From Marchantia polymorpha subsp. ruderalis (lineage: Eukaryota > Streptophyta > Marchantiopsida > Marchantiales > Marchantiaceae): DNA of 64,000 nt. Numbering within the stretch: the first letter of the stretch is position 1; the number at the start of each line of letters is the position of its first letter. The DNA is taken from the NCBI GenBank assembly GCA_037833965.1, contig AP031354.1, positions 18,764,001 through 18,828,000 on the forward strand, written 5' to 3'. This document shows, piece after piece, positions 1 to 12,677 of the stretch. The notes below the pieces were generated by a model. It was not told the origin of the DNA, did no database searches, and was given only the letters and a program-made list of their open reading frames with translations. A program made the translations under genes and the position numbers.

Positions 1-350
1 CGTTAATGTAAAGTCCCTCTTCGTATTCCTGTTCGTTTGAACTTCTAGTAGCACTCCATCTGACTGATATACATCGTTTACACGGAAGAACTGTTCCTTA
101 AAAACTGCTTGGAAATATCATTTCCTCACAGCTTCCTGGGAAGACATTATGTTCCTTACACATAACAACAGAAATAACTTCACCGAGTGCGGAAATTTCA
201 GAAGAAAATGGTGTGTATGATACAAAATTATGGGCTCCTACAAGACCCCAAATTCTCTTGATCTCTCTCTCTTCGTGTAAAGCTCGATAACTTGCATGTA
301 ATTGATTTAAGCCGACCTCAGGGTACTCAAAATTGCATAACATCCAGTTT
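1..350. other. 3' flank of FES1A
   Basis: Sequence beyond the FES1A stop codon (the gene runs leftwards). It probably holds the 3' UTR. I see no convincing coding sequence; the short open frames here lack family resemblance. Confidence 0.5.
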
Positions 351-2275
351 TCAGGGTCCTAAAAGCAACATCGGAGCTTTTTTCTCCTCTTGTGATTCTG
401 ATACACCGGGAGGAGCATTTGAGACTTCCGCGGCATCAGACTCGTCAGCCTCCGAGACCAATAGCCCACTTTCTCTCAGAGGAGAAGGCTCGTTAAAGCA
501 CAGCTGCCACAATTCGTCTACAGAACGCCGTTCCTCCTTTGCTGCTGCAAGATCTTCAGCATCATACTTCTTAATCTCTTCTATCCTTTTTGCAAGAATC
601 TGCTTCAGCTGATTGTTACAGTCAGTGACTTCGGCTTGCCCACCAGTCTTACTTATTTCCACTAGTGTCTGCAAGGCCGCCTGTCTGATGCCTCCATCTT
701 CAGTGTTTATCAAAGTAGTAATTACACGAGGCAACCCTAAGCCACCAATCACCTTGCCGTCGCTTGGATACTGAAGTAGGAGATTCATTATGACTTGCAG
801 AGCTTTCCTGGAACCAACGACCACACTCTAGAATTAGCCTCCCCCTAAATGTGACTTTCAAAGGTGAGAGGGAAGTCAGAGCCTAGGTGGGAAATAGGGG
901 ACTCCCTACACCTAGCAGACACCTCGCGATGACAGGATCGTGGGATGATCAATTCACAGATGCATTTCGTTGAGCCATACGATCTAGCGAAATTTACATA
1001 CTCTACTCCCCGCGAGAACTAACACGACTCCATGCCTTGAACTCAATCAAGTGTATAATTAGCTTACCTTTGTAAGCGGACGTGTCCTGATGCAAGGGCA
1101 TCTCGCAGACCAGCATAGCAGTTCGACAACCTAAAAGAAGTGACTCCAGCCTTGTTATTTGAAATTAGAGCTGCAAACAACAAAAACCCTCGTCTTAGTC
1201 ATGGCAGGTTTCAGTACTTCGGCTAGCTGTGAGAATATGCAGAGAAAATTACACTCGTGAATTCAGAAGAAACTACTCTCCAATCAATAATAGCTCAATG
1301 TTTTATATCTCGTCAAAACCAAAGCAAAACTTGTTGTAATATCTCGAGATGCGACGATTTGAAGATCTAATCAGAATTTTGTTCAATCAGAAGACAAAGT
1401 TCCGGTAATATACAAGAAATGGCGCCCAATGCTTTGGCACGAACGTTCATGTCAGAATCCGATGTGAAGTTCTCAAGCAGCATCTCCATTCCCTTTACGT
1501 CCATTACTTGTTTCTGGCTTCTCTCATTATTTTGCACAACCGTGGTCACCACTTCTGCAGCTCGTGCCCTAATGCCCGCATCTGAGTGCTTCAGGTAATT
1601 CAGCAGCGGAATCAAGCCTCCAATGGCATGCAAATCTGAGTCAAGAAAAAACGGAATTAGAAAAGAAACAGATCAATTCATTGCTCAAGCGACAAAATTT
1701 GAATCATCAAATAGCAGAGTAAATTACAAACAACTAGAAAGAAATCGCAGATGCTGGATTAAAATTATATATCACATAAAATCATACCGTTGGCCATGTC
1801 GATGGACTCCACATGCTCTTGCAATTCTTCCAGCATTTCTGCACACGAGACACAAACATGAGCAAAAGCTCTATCTTATATTTTGAAAGACAGTCTGCAC
1901 GGACTTAAAAAGAAGAGAAGCAGCTCAAAAAACTCTTACTTTCAAGCTCTTCAGCAGTAACACCCTGATCATCTAACACTTGCTGCGGCATGTTCATAAC
2001 CGTCGTTATCTCCTTCATCCTTCGAATGACATCGATTGTTTGATTCTGCATTGCTTCATGAAACCATTTCTTCTCCTCCTCACTGTAAACAACAATCGAT
2101 TAACTCCCTGACAGCTTGGACGATGGAAACAGCAACGAAATCCTCTCCTCTAGCGAATGTTAAAAAAAGAACTTCCAAGATCGTCATACCTGATTTGCCG
2201 AGGGACACCAGTACCATCCGCATGAGCAAGACTCCACTTCAGCAGACCCTGCCAATCAGGCTCGTTTCCTGCCAT
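351..2275 (-). CDS. FES1A: FES1A-like Hsp70 nucleotide-exchange factor (armadillo-repeat protein)
   Basis: Six coding exons on the minus strand: 2275-2190, 2082-1940, 1838-1788, 1635-1414, 1170-1068, 807-351. They total 1062 nt (353 residues), close to the 363 residues I recall for Arabidopsis FES1A. Fes1/HspBP1 proteins release ADP from cytosolic Hsp70 and protect it and its clients during heat stress. The start MAGNEPDWQGLLKWSLAHADG is the conserved Fes1 N-terminus. It is followed by SEEEKKWF, EELQEHVESIDMAN and the ARM-repeat segments LHAIGGLIPLLNYLK, GAISSLISNNKAGVTSFR and YAGLRDALASGHVRLQRKAL. The C-terminal exon keeps the family motif DELWQLCFNEPSPLRESGLL and then an acidic tail. All introns are GT-AG and phases match. 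For the last exon I chose the acceptor at 808-809 because it restores R-K-A-L; an AG nearer 831 would add out-of-family residues. Family assignment is very secure; exact splice sites are inferred. Confidence 0.93.
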
Positions 2276-3535
2276 TGAATCTCTTGAAGAACTCCCGTAT
2301 AAGATTTGTAACTGTGTAATACGAACTCCCGTTCTACGATTTGTAAAACTGAACCTTTAAAAAATGCTAGATTCGGTTCAGAACGTTGAAGCTGTTGCTA
2401 ATTTCACCGAACGAGCGAACAAATTAAATGTCAGAACGCATCAAGATGGAGCCACAGCCACCAGCTGTTTCAAAATGCGAAACTACGAGGAGAAATTTGA
2501 TTTATAGGTGACACGGCATCTCAAGCCTGTGTCGATCAGGATCGAACGAAGAAAATGTAATTGACAAGGAAAGTTTTGTCACGTCGATGTTTCGGGCTTC
2601 TTCTGGAACTTCAGAACCCTGTAAACCCGGGGGTCGCATCAATTCTTGTATCTTCAGTTACCTTCACTTTACCTCGACCTACCGAACGAAGGAAGAAAGG
2701 GTGAAAACGAACCACGATACTCACCATATTACTCACCACGGTGGGAATAAGAGATACGAGGAGAGATGTTCAATTAGAGGTCTGAGGGTTAGAGGAGGGA
2801 CGGTCAGAGCGGGTGACGTGACTAAGTTTCACAAACAATGTGACGAGCGTTTTCATATAGTCTAGCGTGAATAGATAATAATAATCTCCTTTCAATTTTG
2901 AGTTACAATAAATTTATTGCTGGGGATGATTTTTTAATTTTTTTACATATTAACAGATTATTCTCAAACCTAATGTCCTGAATAATTCCACTAATATATT
3001 TAACTGGATTATTTCTTGAAATGATACGGAGGAAAATAAAACATTTACAGCTGTATAGTATGAAATCTATGTATTGGCATTCATACCTATGATGTAGGGT
3101 ATTATGCACTTGGGTTTTGCACATGATATTAGAGTATTATTTGTCACTATTGGTATCTTTGTGTTTCTTTTTACTTCATTTTGACTGATGGTGCTCCTTG
3201 GAGAGTTTAATCTAATGCCATAAATTTCTTTTCTTCATGATTGAAAAACATATACACATGGATATGCACAAAGATACGATACATTTGCCAGAGATGTACA
3301 GCAATAGATGACAAAAGATTTTTCTCCTATGCATCACTTAAAAAGCACAATCTTAGGCAAAATAGAGTATACTGCACTACTTTAAATCAATCAATGATTT
3401 AAATAGGTTGGTGCATTTACGGATAATCTAATTGAAAATAACTTCATGAGAATAAAACTTTTAATGATTTCCCTACTCCCAGAACCTTTACTTGATCTTT
3501 AGTTTTTAAACATCATGATCATCATATTTGTGTTC
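2276..3535. other. FES1A 5' flank, then AT-rich intergenic DNA
   Basis: The first few hundred bases, of moderate GC, should hold the FES1A 5' UTR and promoter, since that gene reads leftwards from 2275. From about 2870 the DNA becomes AT-rich with no recognisable gene. Confidence 0.45.
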
Positions 3536-3545
3536 CCAATAATCT
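3536..3545. repeat. Left target-site duplication, CCAATAATCT
   Basis: This 10-bp direct repeat sits immediately outside the left arm of the inverted-repeat element at 3546-4163. An identical copy lies at 4164-4173, immediately outside the right arm. Confidence 0.8.
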
Positions 3546-4163
3546 AGAGAGATTTGCTTGATGGGACCCATGCGGAAAGTAATTTGCTTGATGGTACCCT
3601 TTAGGTTTAGTTTTACCCGATGGAACCCCAACGACGGTGTGACGTCGGACATAGTTCTTGTAACTACGATTACTATTAGTTACAATGCGGGAATTACAAT
3701 CAGAGATCAATCATTGATTATAATTTCTGGTGGATTATCACAGGGACAAAGATCGATTTTGCTCGAAGTGCAATTTGTTGTGATTCAATTGTTCCTATCG
3801 TAAAAATTCGTGGATTTCTCTGTTGCCTCCCACCTGCACACTCCTTCCGTAACCCTGCGTGGTTCGAGCTCAAGTCTCGCGATCACCCATTTGTGGCGAA
3901 CAAATAAACTCCGGATGAACATTTCTTTGCTCGTCTCCTTGGAGAGTGGCCGGATACAGAATGATAACATAAAAACAAGTGAGTGTAATGGAGTGCAAAG
4001 TCCACTCTGTCTGCGGGTGCGGTGGACTCGTTGCACTCTCTCTAGTTGTTATTAGAACATGGGTGAAGGTGCATCATTCATGGGGTCCCATCGGGTAAAA
4101 TGAAACCTGAAGTATACCATCAAGCAAATTACTTTCCGCATGTGTACCATCAAGCAAATCTCT
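3546..4163. mobile_element. Non-autonomous TIR element (MULE-like MITE), about 618 bp
   Basis: The arms at about 3546-3637 and 4078-4163 are inverted copies of one another with a few mismatches. The element is flanked by a perfect 10-bp direct repeat (3536-3545, 4164-4173). Each arm carries two copies of the subterminal 12-mer TTTGCTTGATGG (left arm: 3553-3564 and 3583-3594), about 30 bp apart, which may be transposase-binding repeats. A 9-10 bp duplication with long TIRs is typical of Mutator-like elements. No transposase is present. The middle (about 3800-4060) is open on both strands for about 80 codons and less AT-rich than the flanks; it could be a captured gene fragment, but I do not recognise it. 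The left end has two extra bases (AG) relative to the right. Confidence 0.8.
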
Positions 4164-4173
4164 CCAATAATCT
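4164..4173. repeat. Right target-site duplication, CCAATAATCT
   Basis: Perfect match to the left copy at 3536-3545; together they mark the insertion site of the 3546-4163 element. Confidence 0.8.
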
Positions 4174-5705
4174 ATGATACCAATTGAAAAACTATTGAAC
4201 CTCGACGCTTAATGATTTAAGTGCTTAGTACATATCAGATGAACAGAGAAACAAATAATGCTACGATGTGTTTGGAATATCTTAAACATCAAACCTTGCA
4301 TTATGAACCAAATTTGACTCTACAAGCATGCATCACATATAAGAGCCACACGAATTTAATCTTCAGGTTAGTGGATTGTTGATGTTTATTTCAAAACCGA
4401 GTGTAGAAATTTTTTGACCATGTATATTATCACATTTTTGTTAAGTGAAATCCTTCTCCAGCCATACTAGCTATACAGACAAATTATTAAGAGAGAATTT
4501 TCAATATACGGGGAGAATTCAATTACAATACAAGTTAGACAAGCAAGCATGATCATTACAATAATGAAAAGGAAACCTAAGCTAAAATGGTAAATGAAAT
4601 CAGTTACCACTTTAGTTCTTTTATTTTAGCATTTTAACTCTAATAGCAGAGCATTATACCGCAGGTAAAATCCTCTGCTATTAGATGATCAAAATATTTC
4701 AGTTGTGGGATAATGTAAAACTCTATATATGAAAGCTGGTATATACCCCCGAGAGTTTTCACACAGCCATGTTCGACTGGGTACCTACGGGACGAACCTC
4801 AGGGAGAAACGTCAAAAAAGAAACAACTTAAATTCACTGAACGAAGTCAATCTTGCCATTTTCGAATAATGACTAGAGTGATAAAAGTATTGCTTTGCGA
4901 ATGGTCGAAATGCATCCAAGCCTAGTGGGCTATACTTCACATGGAACATTGGGGACGTACTTCTTTCCAGCCATTTGATGTTCTGCAACAGCGTCGTGTT
5001 CAGATATTTCCGACATAGCACTATCCGGACGTGTGTTACACAGAAAAACACTTGGCTGCCGAAAGCATAGGCAGCCATTTCTTCGGGTCCTCGGCTTGTC
5101 CTTCCTTTCAGTATCGGTCGGCTTTTACAGAACTCGAGCAATCGACTGTGACACGCTGATCCAACCATGGCCCTCGTGACAATCGCGAGTACTGTACTGT
5201 CTTCATCTCCCTATTCGGTACGTGTTCCTAATTTATCAGCAGATTCAATCACCTCCGCATTCTTGTCGTTACCACATGTTGATTTTGGCTGTGCGCGAAA
5301 TTCGTATGAATGTGCTCGGTCAATTTAGCTCGAGGTTCAGGAGATGGTTGCGGCTACCTTGTTTCTGCAATTAAACTCCAGGGAATAATTCTTTGAGAAA
5401 GAGGACACGAGGTAGCCACGACTGTATTTTACTTCGATTGCTGTGGACCGAAGAGAAAGAAAACGCTGTCGAAGGTTAAGGTTCTAGTTTCAGGAGAATC
5501 GAAGTCTTGGTTAAAAATAAGATGGGATCATGCCAATGCGAATGGAGAAGATAGACAATACATTGATCAACTGGACTTCCGTGTTGATTGATATGAGTGA
5601 ATACGGGCGGTACGAAATTGAGAGCACTAGTCTTGAACCGAGTAGCTATGTTTGATAGTCTTTGTGACTTCTGTAGAGAGTTCAATATTACCGAAATTGG
5701 AGACT
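4174..5705. other. Intergenic region and glyoxalase-gene promoter side
   Basis: AT-rich up to about 4750, then more balanced towards the gene that starts at 5706. It contains a perfect 11-bp inverted repeat (4641-4651 with 4673-4683, 21-base loop). An open frame on the minus strand (5168-4812) has no family resemblance and I do not call it a gene. Confidence 0.4.
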
Positions 5706-8104
5706 ATGTACCTGCAGAATTCGCCATTCACAAAGCTAGCTTGCACAAATAAATTTTCTCGGAGTTCGATCACCTTAAGCTCAGTGAAACGTCAGCAAAC
5801 GAGACTCCAATGTACAGCAACATCTTCTCCCCAGCTTGGAAAGGAAACTACTGCTGCTCAGACTGCAACTTCTTGTGATGAAAGTATGTATAGTATCTCT
5901 TAATCCTTCTTAATATCTACACATTCAATGACAAAACGACCGAAAACACTGGATGATGAGACAAGTGTCATGTTTTTTACCCCAACATTTCGTCGATACG
6001 AGTCTGTTTGCTCGGGGTTTTTATGTCCTATTTGGTTTCTCTCTTAATTACTGGGTATTGCGTTTACTGAGTCGAGTAAGCACTTTTGGGTAGTATGCAG
6101 TTATTGTGTAGATTTTGGTAATAAGTCCCAAAGTATGGGCAGAAATGGGCCTTATGTGCCCTTACTCTTCAAATTAGAACTGAAACATACCCAGTCGCCC
6201 GTCTTTTACTTGCTTTTTTTGCTTTCAATGTATACTTATTCTCTCCATACATATCTAACAAAATCTCTCGTTTCAACCTCAGAACTGGATTTCGCTGGTA
6301 TGCATCATGTGGGGCTATTATGCGAGAACCTGGAGCGGTCTCTCGAATTCTACCAAGGAATTCTGGGTATGTTTTAAAAACTCAAGTTTCGGTTTTATAG
6401 CTCAGCTGGGCTCTGCCGATATCGTCTATGACAAGGACATAAGTATAGTGTGATGTTCGGTATGCTTGAACTTAATCACCGAACTTTGTTCGGTGATGAA
6501 GTTTTTCCAAATGAATTGCTGTCCCCGGTTGTTCTGAGTTTGTCGCATCATCGGTGATCTGACACTCATCATTCTGTTGGTGCCTTGTGCTTAGGTCTTG
6601 AGCTCAATCCCGACCGACCGGCGGACAAGCTACCATATAGAGGTGCATGGTTCTGGGTTGGAGCAGAGATGATTCACCTCATGGAGCTGCCAAATCCAGA
6701 TCCGATTACTGGTCGTCCAGAACATGGTGGAAGGGATAGGCATGCTTGTGTGGCCATCAAGAGCGTGGAGCCACTGAAACGGGCATTCGAGAAAGCAGGT
6801 GATTACTGTGCAGTACAGATTATCCTGGAGAAAGAAACTTTGAAAGATATAAGTTTGAAATCCCTAAAGTGCTTCGACGTGTTCTCATATCAGATTTCTT
6901 CTTTGGAGATCGCTGCGTCTGTCTTGATTTTGTCCTCAGTTTATGCATTAGTTTTATTTGCTGCTTCTGAATCTAGAGCACCATCACGTAATCGACCTTG
7001 TCTATGAGTTCAATCATGTTAACAATATGATAGCGGACAGGACATTGAGATCGTTATAACATTTTGCCTCGGAGCCTTAAGTCAGTTTGAAAGCTTAGAT
7101 GTCCATGGAGTTCTTACCTTACTATATTGGTGATAAGAGGCGGTGTGCAAACTGTCGTCATTCTGGACACCGGAGTACTTCAAGGCATGAAACGTGGATG
7201 TGCTTTCAATGCTAGTTCGATCCATTGGTATGGAACAAGAAACACATCCCACATTCGTCCCCCTTTCCATTAGCCCTCAGCCACAGTTTTCTCCTACGAA
7301 TCCAGAGAGGTTCAGAAGGGAAACCCCATGACGGAATTTAGCACAGCATGAGCTACACAGATCTAGTTGATAAGGCTCTGATACATGCCTGATACTTTTA
7401 TGCAATTATGAAGCGAAGATAACTTCCAACTTTTGTGTTTTGTCTACTTTATAGGTCTATAGTTGATTCATGAAGCAGATACCTAGAAATCCTGTGAGGC
7501 AAGCTTTATGGGGTACAAGGAAAAATCGTCGTGAGAAAAACGGATTCTTTAACCTAGAGTCACAAACCAGTTTCAGGAGATGACCTACATGGTAGATTGT
7601 ACATGTCCCGGAAGTATGGACAATTTGACTTTCGCGTTCCATTCTTTCTTCTGAGAGAAATGTCTGCATCATAGACTTAAACCTCCGGCAAGTAGAAAAA
7701 CTTTATTTTCGGTCTCAAGCTTGATCCTTTTTTTTTGGGATGTCTCTTGAACCGGCCATTTTTCTTTCCAATTACGTCTTTATCTTCGCGACAGACAAAT
7801 GTATTTCACTTTCTTTGCTTGTTCTTTAGATGTGCTTGTAAAGAGTCGTTGATCCTGTCTGTGGAGGAGTCATTCTCAATTTAACCAGCCTCGCAAGTAT
7901 CTGTGGATTTCATCAAGGATGATATATGGTCAAGTGTCTTTCATGGTTTTAGGTTCGATCTGAAGTTTCCTTCGTAATTGACCAGAGGGTCCCTGGGTAT
8001 CTTTTGGTGCAGGAATATCTTTCACACTGAGCAAGTCTGGCAGACCCGCTATTTTTGCGCGTGATCCTGATGGTAATGCTCTTGAATTCACGCAAGTAGG
8101 CTAG
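5706..8104 (+). CDS. Glyoxalase I-like / VOC-fold metalloprotein, probable chloroplast protein
   Basis: Four exons: 5706-5883, 6283-6366, 6595-6798, 8013-8104; 558 nt, 185 residues. From about residue 62 it closely follows the small plant glyoxalase/bleomycin-resistance family typified by Arabidopsis At5g57040, with GMHHVGLLCENLERSLEFYQ, LPYRGAWFWVGAEMIHLMEL, GRPEHGGRDRHACVAI and the end SGRPAIFARDPDGNALEFTQ. The expected 2-His/2-Glu metal set is present: His67 or His68, Glu118, His137 and Glu180. The first about 58 residues are rich in Ser, Thr, Lys and Arg, with few acids, ending near a CTA(T)-like site. This suggests a chloroplast transit peptide (inference). I start at ATG 5706 because it is the first ATG in the exon's open frame. 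Substrate is unproven: members of this clade are annotated as lactoylglutathione lyase but the activity is rarely tested. Intron 3 is long (1214 bp) and holds nothing recognisable. Confidence 0.9.
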
Positions 8105-10300
8105 ATAGAGGAAAGAACCCCATCGAATATTCTGATATGCAGTCCCTTTAGAAGAAGTTTGTAATGTGCATTTGCCACACTTGAGATGTAATCTATATTT
8201 CTGTACTTATTTGTCTATTCTAATCTAAGTCCGAATTTTATAGACCCCCGAGCCCCCAGTGGCGCTCAGTGGTCCTTCTACCAAATAAATATGAGCACTT
8301 TGAAAGCTAGTGTGTCAGTTACCTTCTCCATCTTGTGCTGACGCACATGTGTCTGAGCAAAATTTTGGCGAAAAGGACTCAAATTTTCTGATGTTAGTAT
8401 CAGGAAGCTACGTGTCCAGGTAGAAAGGTCAAGTTTATATTGCATGTCAGTGTCTAGTGTATGTGAAGCTCGGCAGTACATTTTCAACAACTAAGGCCAT
8501 ACGGTGGCTCGGTGTGAAGTATGGCAACCCGGGCATGTGCTTTCGGAGATGCTGCTGATGTCAGTAGCTGGGAGCAACTGAGCAGTCCTTGGGATCAGCG
8601 GAAGCTAGACGAAAGGAATGGGCAGGCACCGGAAGTTTTGTGTGTGCAACTTTGGTCAACATCCATGTTGACAATGTGGCGTGTGGTCTAGGTGATACGA
8701 GTCAAGAGGGTCAGCCTAGGCTGATGAGTGAGCAGAGGAAATGGCCTTGTTAGTATGTCACAAAAAAAATAATCATTGAAATACTTCGATTCACTGTACA
8801 CACGTTGCAGTACAGTTAACCACCAACGTCCACGTACACTATGTTTGTTTTTTGAAACGACGGTTTCATGAACGCACAGTGGCATTGTGGCTTTACCCCT
8901 GGTGTGTGACGCCACCGAGATCTCGAGCTGGAAAGTATTTGCCGTCCTGGGCTACTTGTTCTCAGTGTAAACCTTCTTCGTGCTCTGTATACATTCAAAA
9001 TAAGGAAAATAAACGCGAGGAAATGCATGCTAAAACAAAGTCTATGCTACAGCGCTTCACGACTCGCATTATCGTGCAGAACTCTGTTTAATTCTTGCAG
9101 ATCGACCTCCTCCTACTGACTCGATGACTGACTCGAACTAAGCTTCGCCCACGACTCTATATCCTCACACTGAGGACATTTTGCCCAGCCTCGTTTTGTC
9201 AGCTCCATCGTAAGTGCCAGCACACTATGAAATAGATAAGTCATCATCTAAACACCAAACGAAGCATGTCTCTCTCTATTCAAACAACATTCTTCATCGT
9301 ATATTTGGCAAGCGTATCTGCTGAAGTAATATCTGCCACCTTCGGTAACGGAGGTACATGATTACGGAGAACGTACGATCTACAAAGTCAGGCCAGAACA
9401 AGCAACAACAATGCACTTGAGAAGGCCAAGGAGACCTGCTGTGTCGAACTGTCGCTGCTAATTCGCACATGTTGAAACTATTCGTCAGCAGGTCAAGAGT
9501 CTACACGAGTTTACAGCAGACAATCACAACGTTTCTTTTAAAAAAAATATGAGAGTCATACCTGAAAGAAGATCTACTCGTCATAGATATTCTGCCAGTG
9601 GCCTGCTACGTTGATCTAGAAATTTCCATAATTTACTGCGGAAAATGTGATAAGAAATGTACGCATTTTAAACTACTGTCATTGTCAGGACCGTAGGCAC
9701 ACCTGGATCTCCTAGCCAGAGGTTCTTCTAGTTCACCGACTGATGACCGACTGACTAAGGTGTTGATAGATATATGGGCCAGCTATTCACGGAGAAAAGT
9801 GGCTTCAGCTTTTCTATTTCTCGCTATTGAATGTCACTGCAGTGTTTAGTTGAGCCTAGCCCCATCTACCCTGTTGGTTTCATCCTGTACGACTTGATGG
9901 GGCTTCCCTTCCCTTTCGCTATCTTACTACTTCTTTCTAAATAAAAAAAAACCGGATGAGTTGAGCACATGTATACAACTAGCAGCGGAGATAGGATCGC
10001 CGTCACTTTTGGTGGAGCCCACTAATCAGTAGACGGCTCTGCCATAATAGTATATGTTTACCACGACTCATTTGACATTTTCCCTCCAAGATCCATTCAT
10101 ATTCTAGCTGGAACAATACGGTTACAACGCATATGCTCTTGGATGGACTCTCATCACTGGTCCACAAGAGATGGTGGGCGTAATATAGGAAAAGGATGGT
10201 AACATTACACAAAGTCCAACTTCTAACAAGCGGCTAGTTTTCAATAGAACCACAATGAGAAATACATTTGTTAAGATGAAATAATTAAATGAATCTAGGT
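8105..10300. other. Intergenic, 3' flank of the glyoxalase gene
   Basis: AATAAA-type sequence near 8284-8290 could serve as a polyadenylation signal. A short palindrome (8655-8672, 8-bp arms) is present. I see no gene; the 60-80 codon open frames look random. Confidence 0.4.
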
Positions 10301-12668
10301 TAAGTTTTCTACAAAGTACTAAAAGAACATGCAATCATATTCATAGTACTATCTAGTGATGTTTGCATAGATATAAAATTGTTGTTGATTACAATCTACA
10401 TGATAAACTTCACTTTTATTATTTTTTGCACATCAAAAATTAAGATGTAGAAAGATTGAAATGATGCAAAGAAATAGCTCACACCCATTATTTAATTATA
10501 TGTGACTAGTAGCATAGCTGTCATTCATATTTGAGCCAAAATATATGAGAATAACATATAGGCAAATATCATACATTGTTTAAATTCTTAGGAGTTAATG
10601 CAAGTCTTAATTAGCTCTAGTTGTTTGACAATGAGAGCTAGTGCTATAGAAGAAAATTGGCACTAGCTCTCTACAACACAAAGTAGAGTACTCTATGTGC
10701 TCTATGGATGCAATCTCATTAAGATGAACCAACTAGTCTTTTGCAAATATTTGGAAAAGAATGGTTGCTACTTTGTAGTTTCATTCGACAATGAACATTG
10801 AACCGATTTATTATTGTCACCTGGAAATACAAGATTGGAAATGAAGCCTAATCATATATGGCTTATGCATATAGAATCCAATTCTACTTAATAAATTTCA
10901 ATATAAATATAGAATCACCTCACATCATTATTATTAAAAATTGTGAAATGTAATGATGTGAATACAATATCTAAAATAAAGTTCATACTTATTCCCAAAA
11001 AAATATACTTAATGTGAAGTATGAAAAAAAAATTGTGTAACAAAAATGATGCACCTCTTTATTCTTATTTCCAATAGTAACCTTTATTTTGAAATTACCA
11101 AAAAATAATCTTTCAGAAAAAACGAATATAAATAAAAAGAAGATTGAACACACATTTCATGTTTAGAAAAATAGGTTTGAACAAATATTAAAGATCCTAA
11201 AAAAACTATATGTTCGGCAAATTTTTTCTTGCCTCTCCAAATAAAAGTCTGAAATTTTTCCTAGATGATTTCTAATCTGTTTAATCATTTGAGAAAATGA
11301 ATTTAGAACACAGATTTATTTCAAAAAAATTGAAACTTTAAGTATTTTCAATAATCTAAATATGTATCACTATGCATATATGGTATGGTATATACTATGG
11401 TATATGATCATCAATATATCATGATACTCATATGCAATAAAGAAATAAACTGAATTTAAATTTCAAATGTTCAAAATCGTTATACAATAAAGTTTTAATA
11501 ATAACTAAATTAGACTTAAAGTATGTTTTACAAGTGTTTTGTTTCCATACTAAAATAAAGTTGAAAATTTTACTGCATCAAATAATATCTTCACCATAAT
11601 GTGGGTTTAGCTAAAACACCTCATTTAAAATTATTACCCAAATGATAAAATATAATGATAGTTCTTACAACCAAATTAATTAAGATAAAAATTTGGATCT
11701 ACAATTTAATTTACTTTTCTCATTTTCAATGGAAATATATTAATTTTAGAAAGAATTAGGTACCTTTAGGTTATAGGCATTCTAAGGAGAGCCGGGACAC
11801 GAGGGCAGGCGCTAAGAAAGGAGATAAAAATCAAATATCAAACAATTTTTTAATTGTTTTTTCATGATTAGTATAAAACCAATTGTAAAAAACATATATG
11901 ACATGAATTATTTTCAGTTATAACTTCAAGGAAAAGTAGTAATCTGTAATTTTAATCATTTTTTATGAGTAATGTTATTAATAAAAGTGTAACTTGATGA
12001 TAACCATATTTTTTTGAAGTGATATTCATTTATTTGGTGTGTCATTATGTATAACAATTAAATGATTCAACGTATATTTTGTGACTATTACATAATATTA
12101 GGTGTAAAGTAAGAGTATTGGTCACAAAATCTAGTCTCCAATTATCTTTCAGTTTGTAAGTTATGGATTGATTTTGGTTTTGAAAATGATATTTTCAAAT
12201 ATATGGAATCATTTTGTGGATAGATTTTCATATCAAATAGTATATAGCTATAAATGAATTAACTTTTAAGAATATCATGAACTCTTTACTAGTTAGATGA
12301 ATTTCTTCTACTCCTTATCTAAAACATAGTTGTTAAATCTTACACATGAATTTTGATATTCCATTATTAAATTTTAATTTTGTATACTTCTAGAAGAAAG
12401 TATTTATTTATTTTTTAATGAAAGTGAATTTTGAGAAAAAAATTCAAATATTTCAAATTTCAGGATATATAAAATTAGATTAAAAAATCATTTAAAATAA
12501 GTATTAATCCTTTTAAGTAATAAACTAATAATATATATAGTTGAAAGTTTATTTCTTTTTACATGAAGAGCAGGATTCTTTGCTAAAGTAAGATTTGAAA
12601 TGATTATTTTCATCTCTTGATGAGGGTATTTGTATTTAAGTTATAATTCTCAAATGATATGTTTGATC
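10301..12668. other. AT-rich desert
   Basis: Strongly AT-rich, with many A and T runs and almost no open frames on either strand. One 12-bp perfect inverted repeat (10633-10644 with 10660-10671) could form a hairpin. Nothing else is identifiable. Confidence 0.6.
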
Positions 12669-12677
12669 TTTTCATGG
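12669..12677. repeat. Left target-site duplication, TTTTCATGG
   Basis: This 9-bp sequence is repeated exactly at 13775-13783, at the other edge of the foldback element. Confidence 0.65.
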
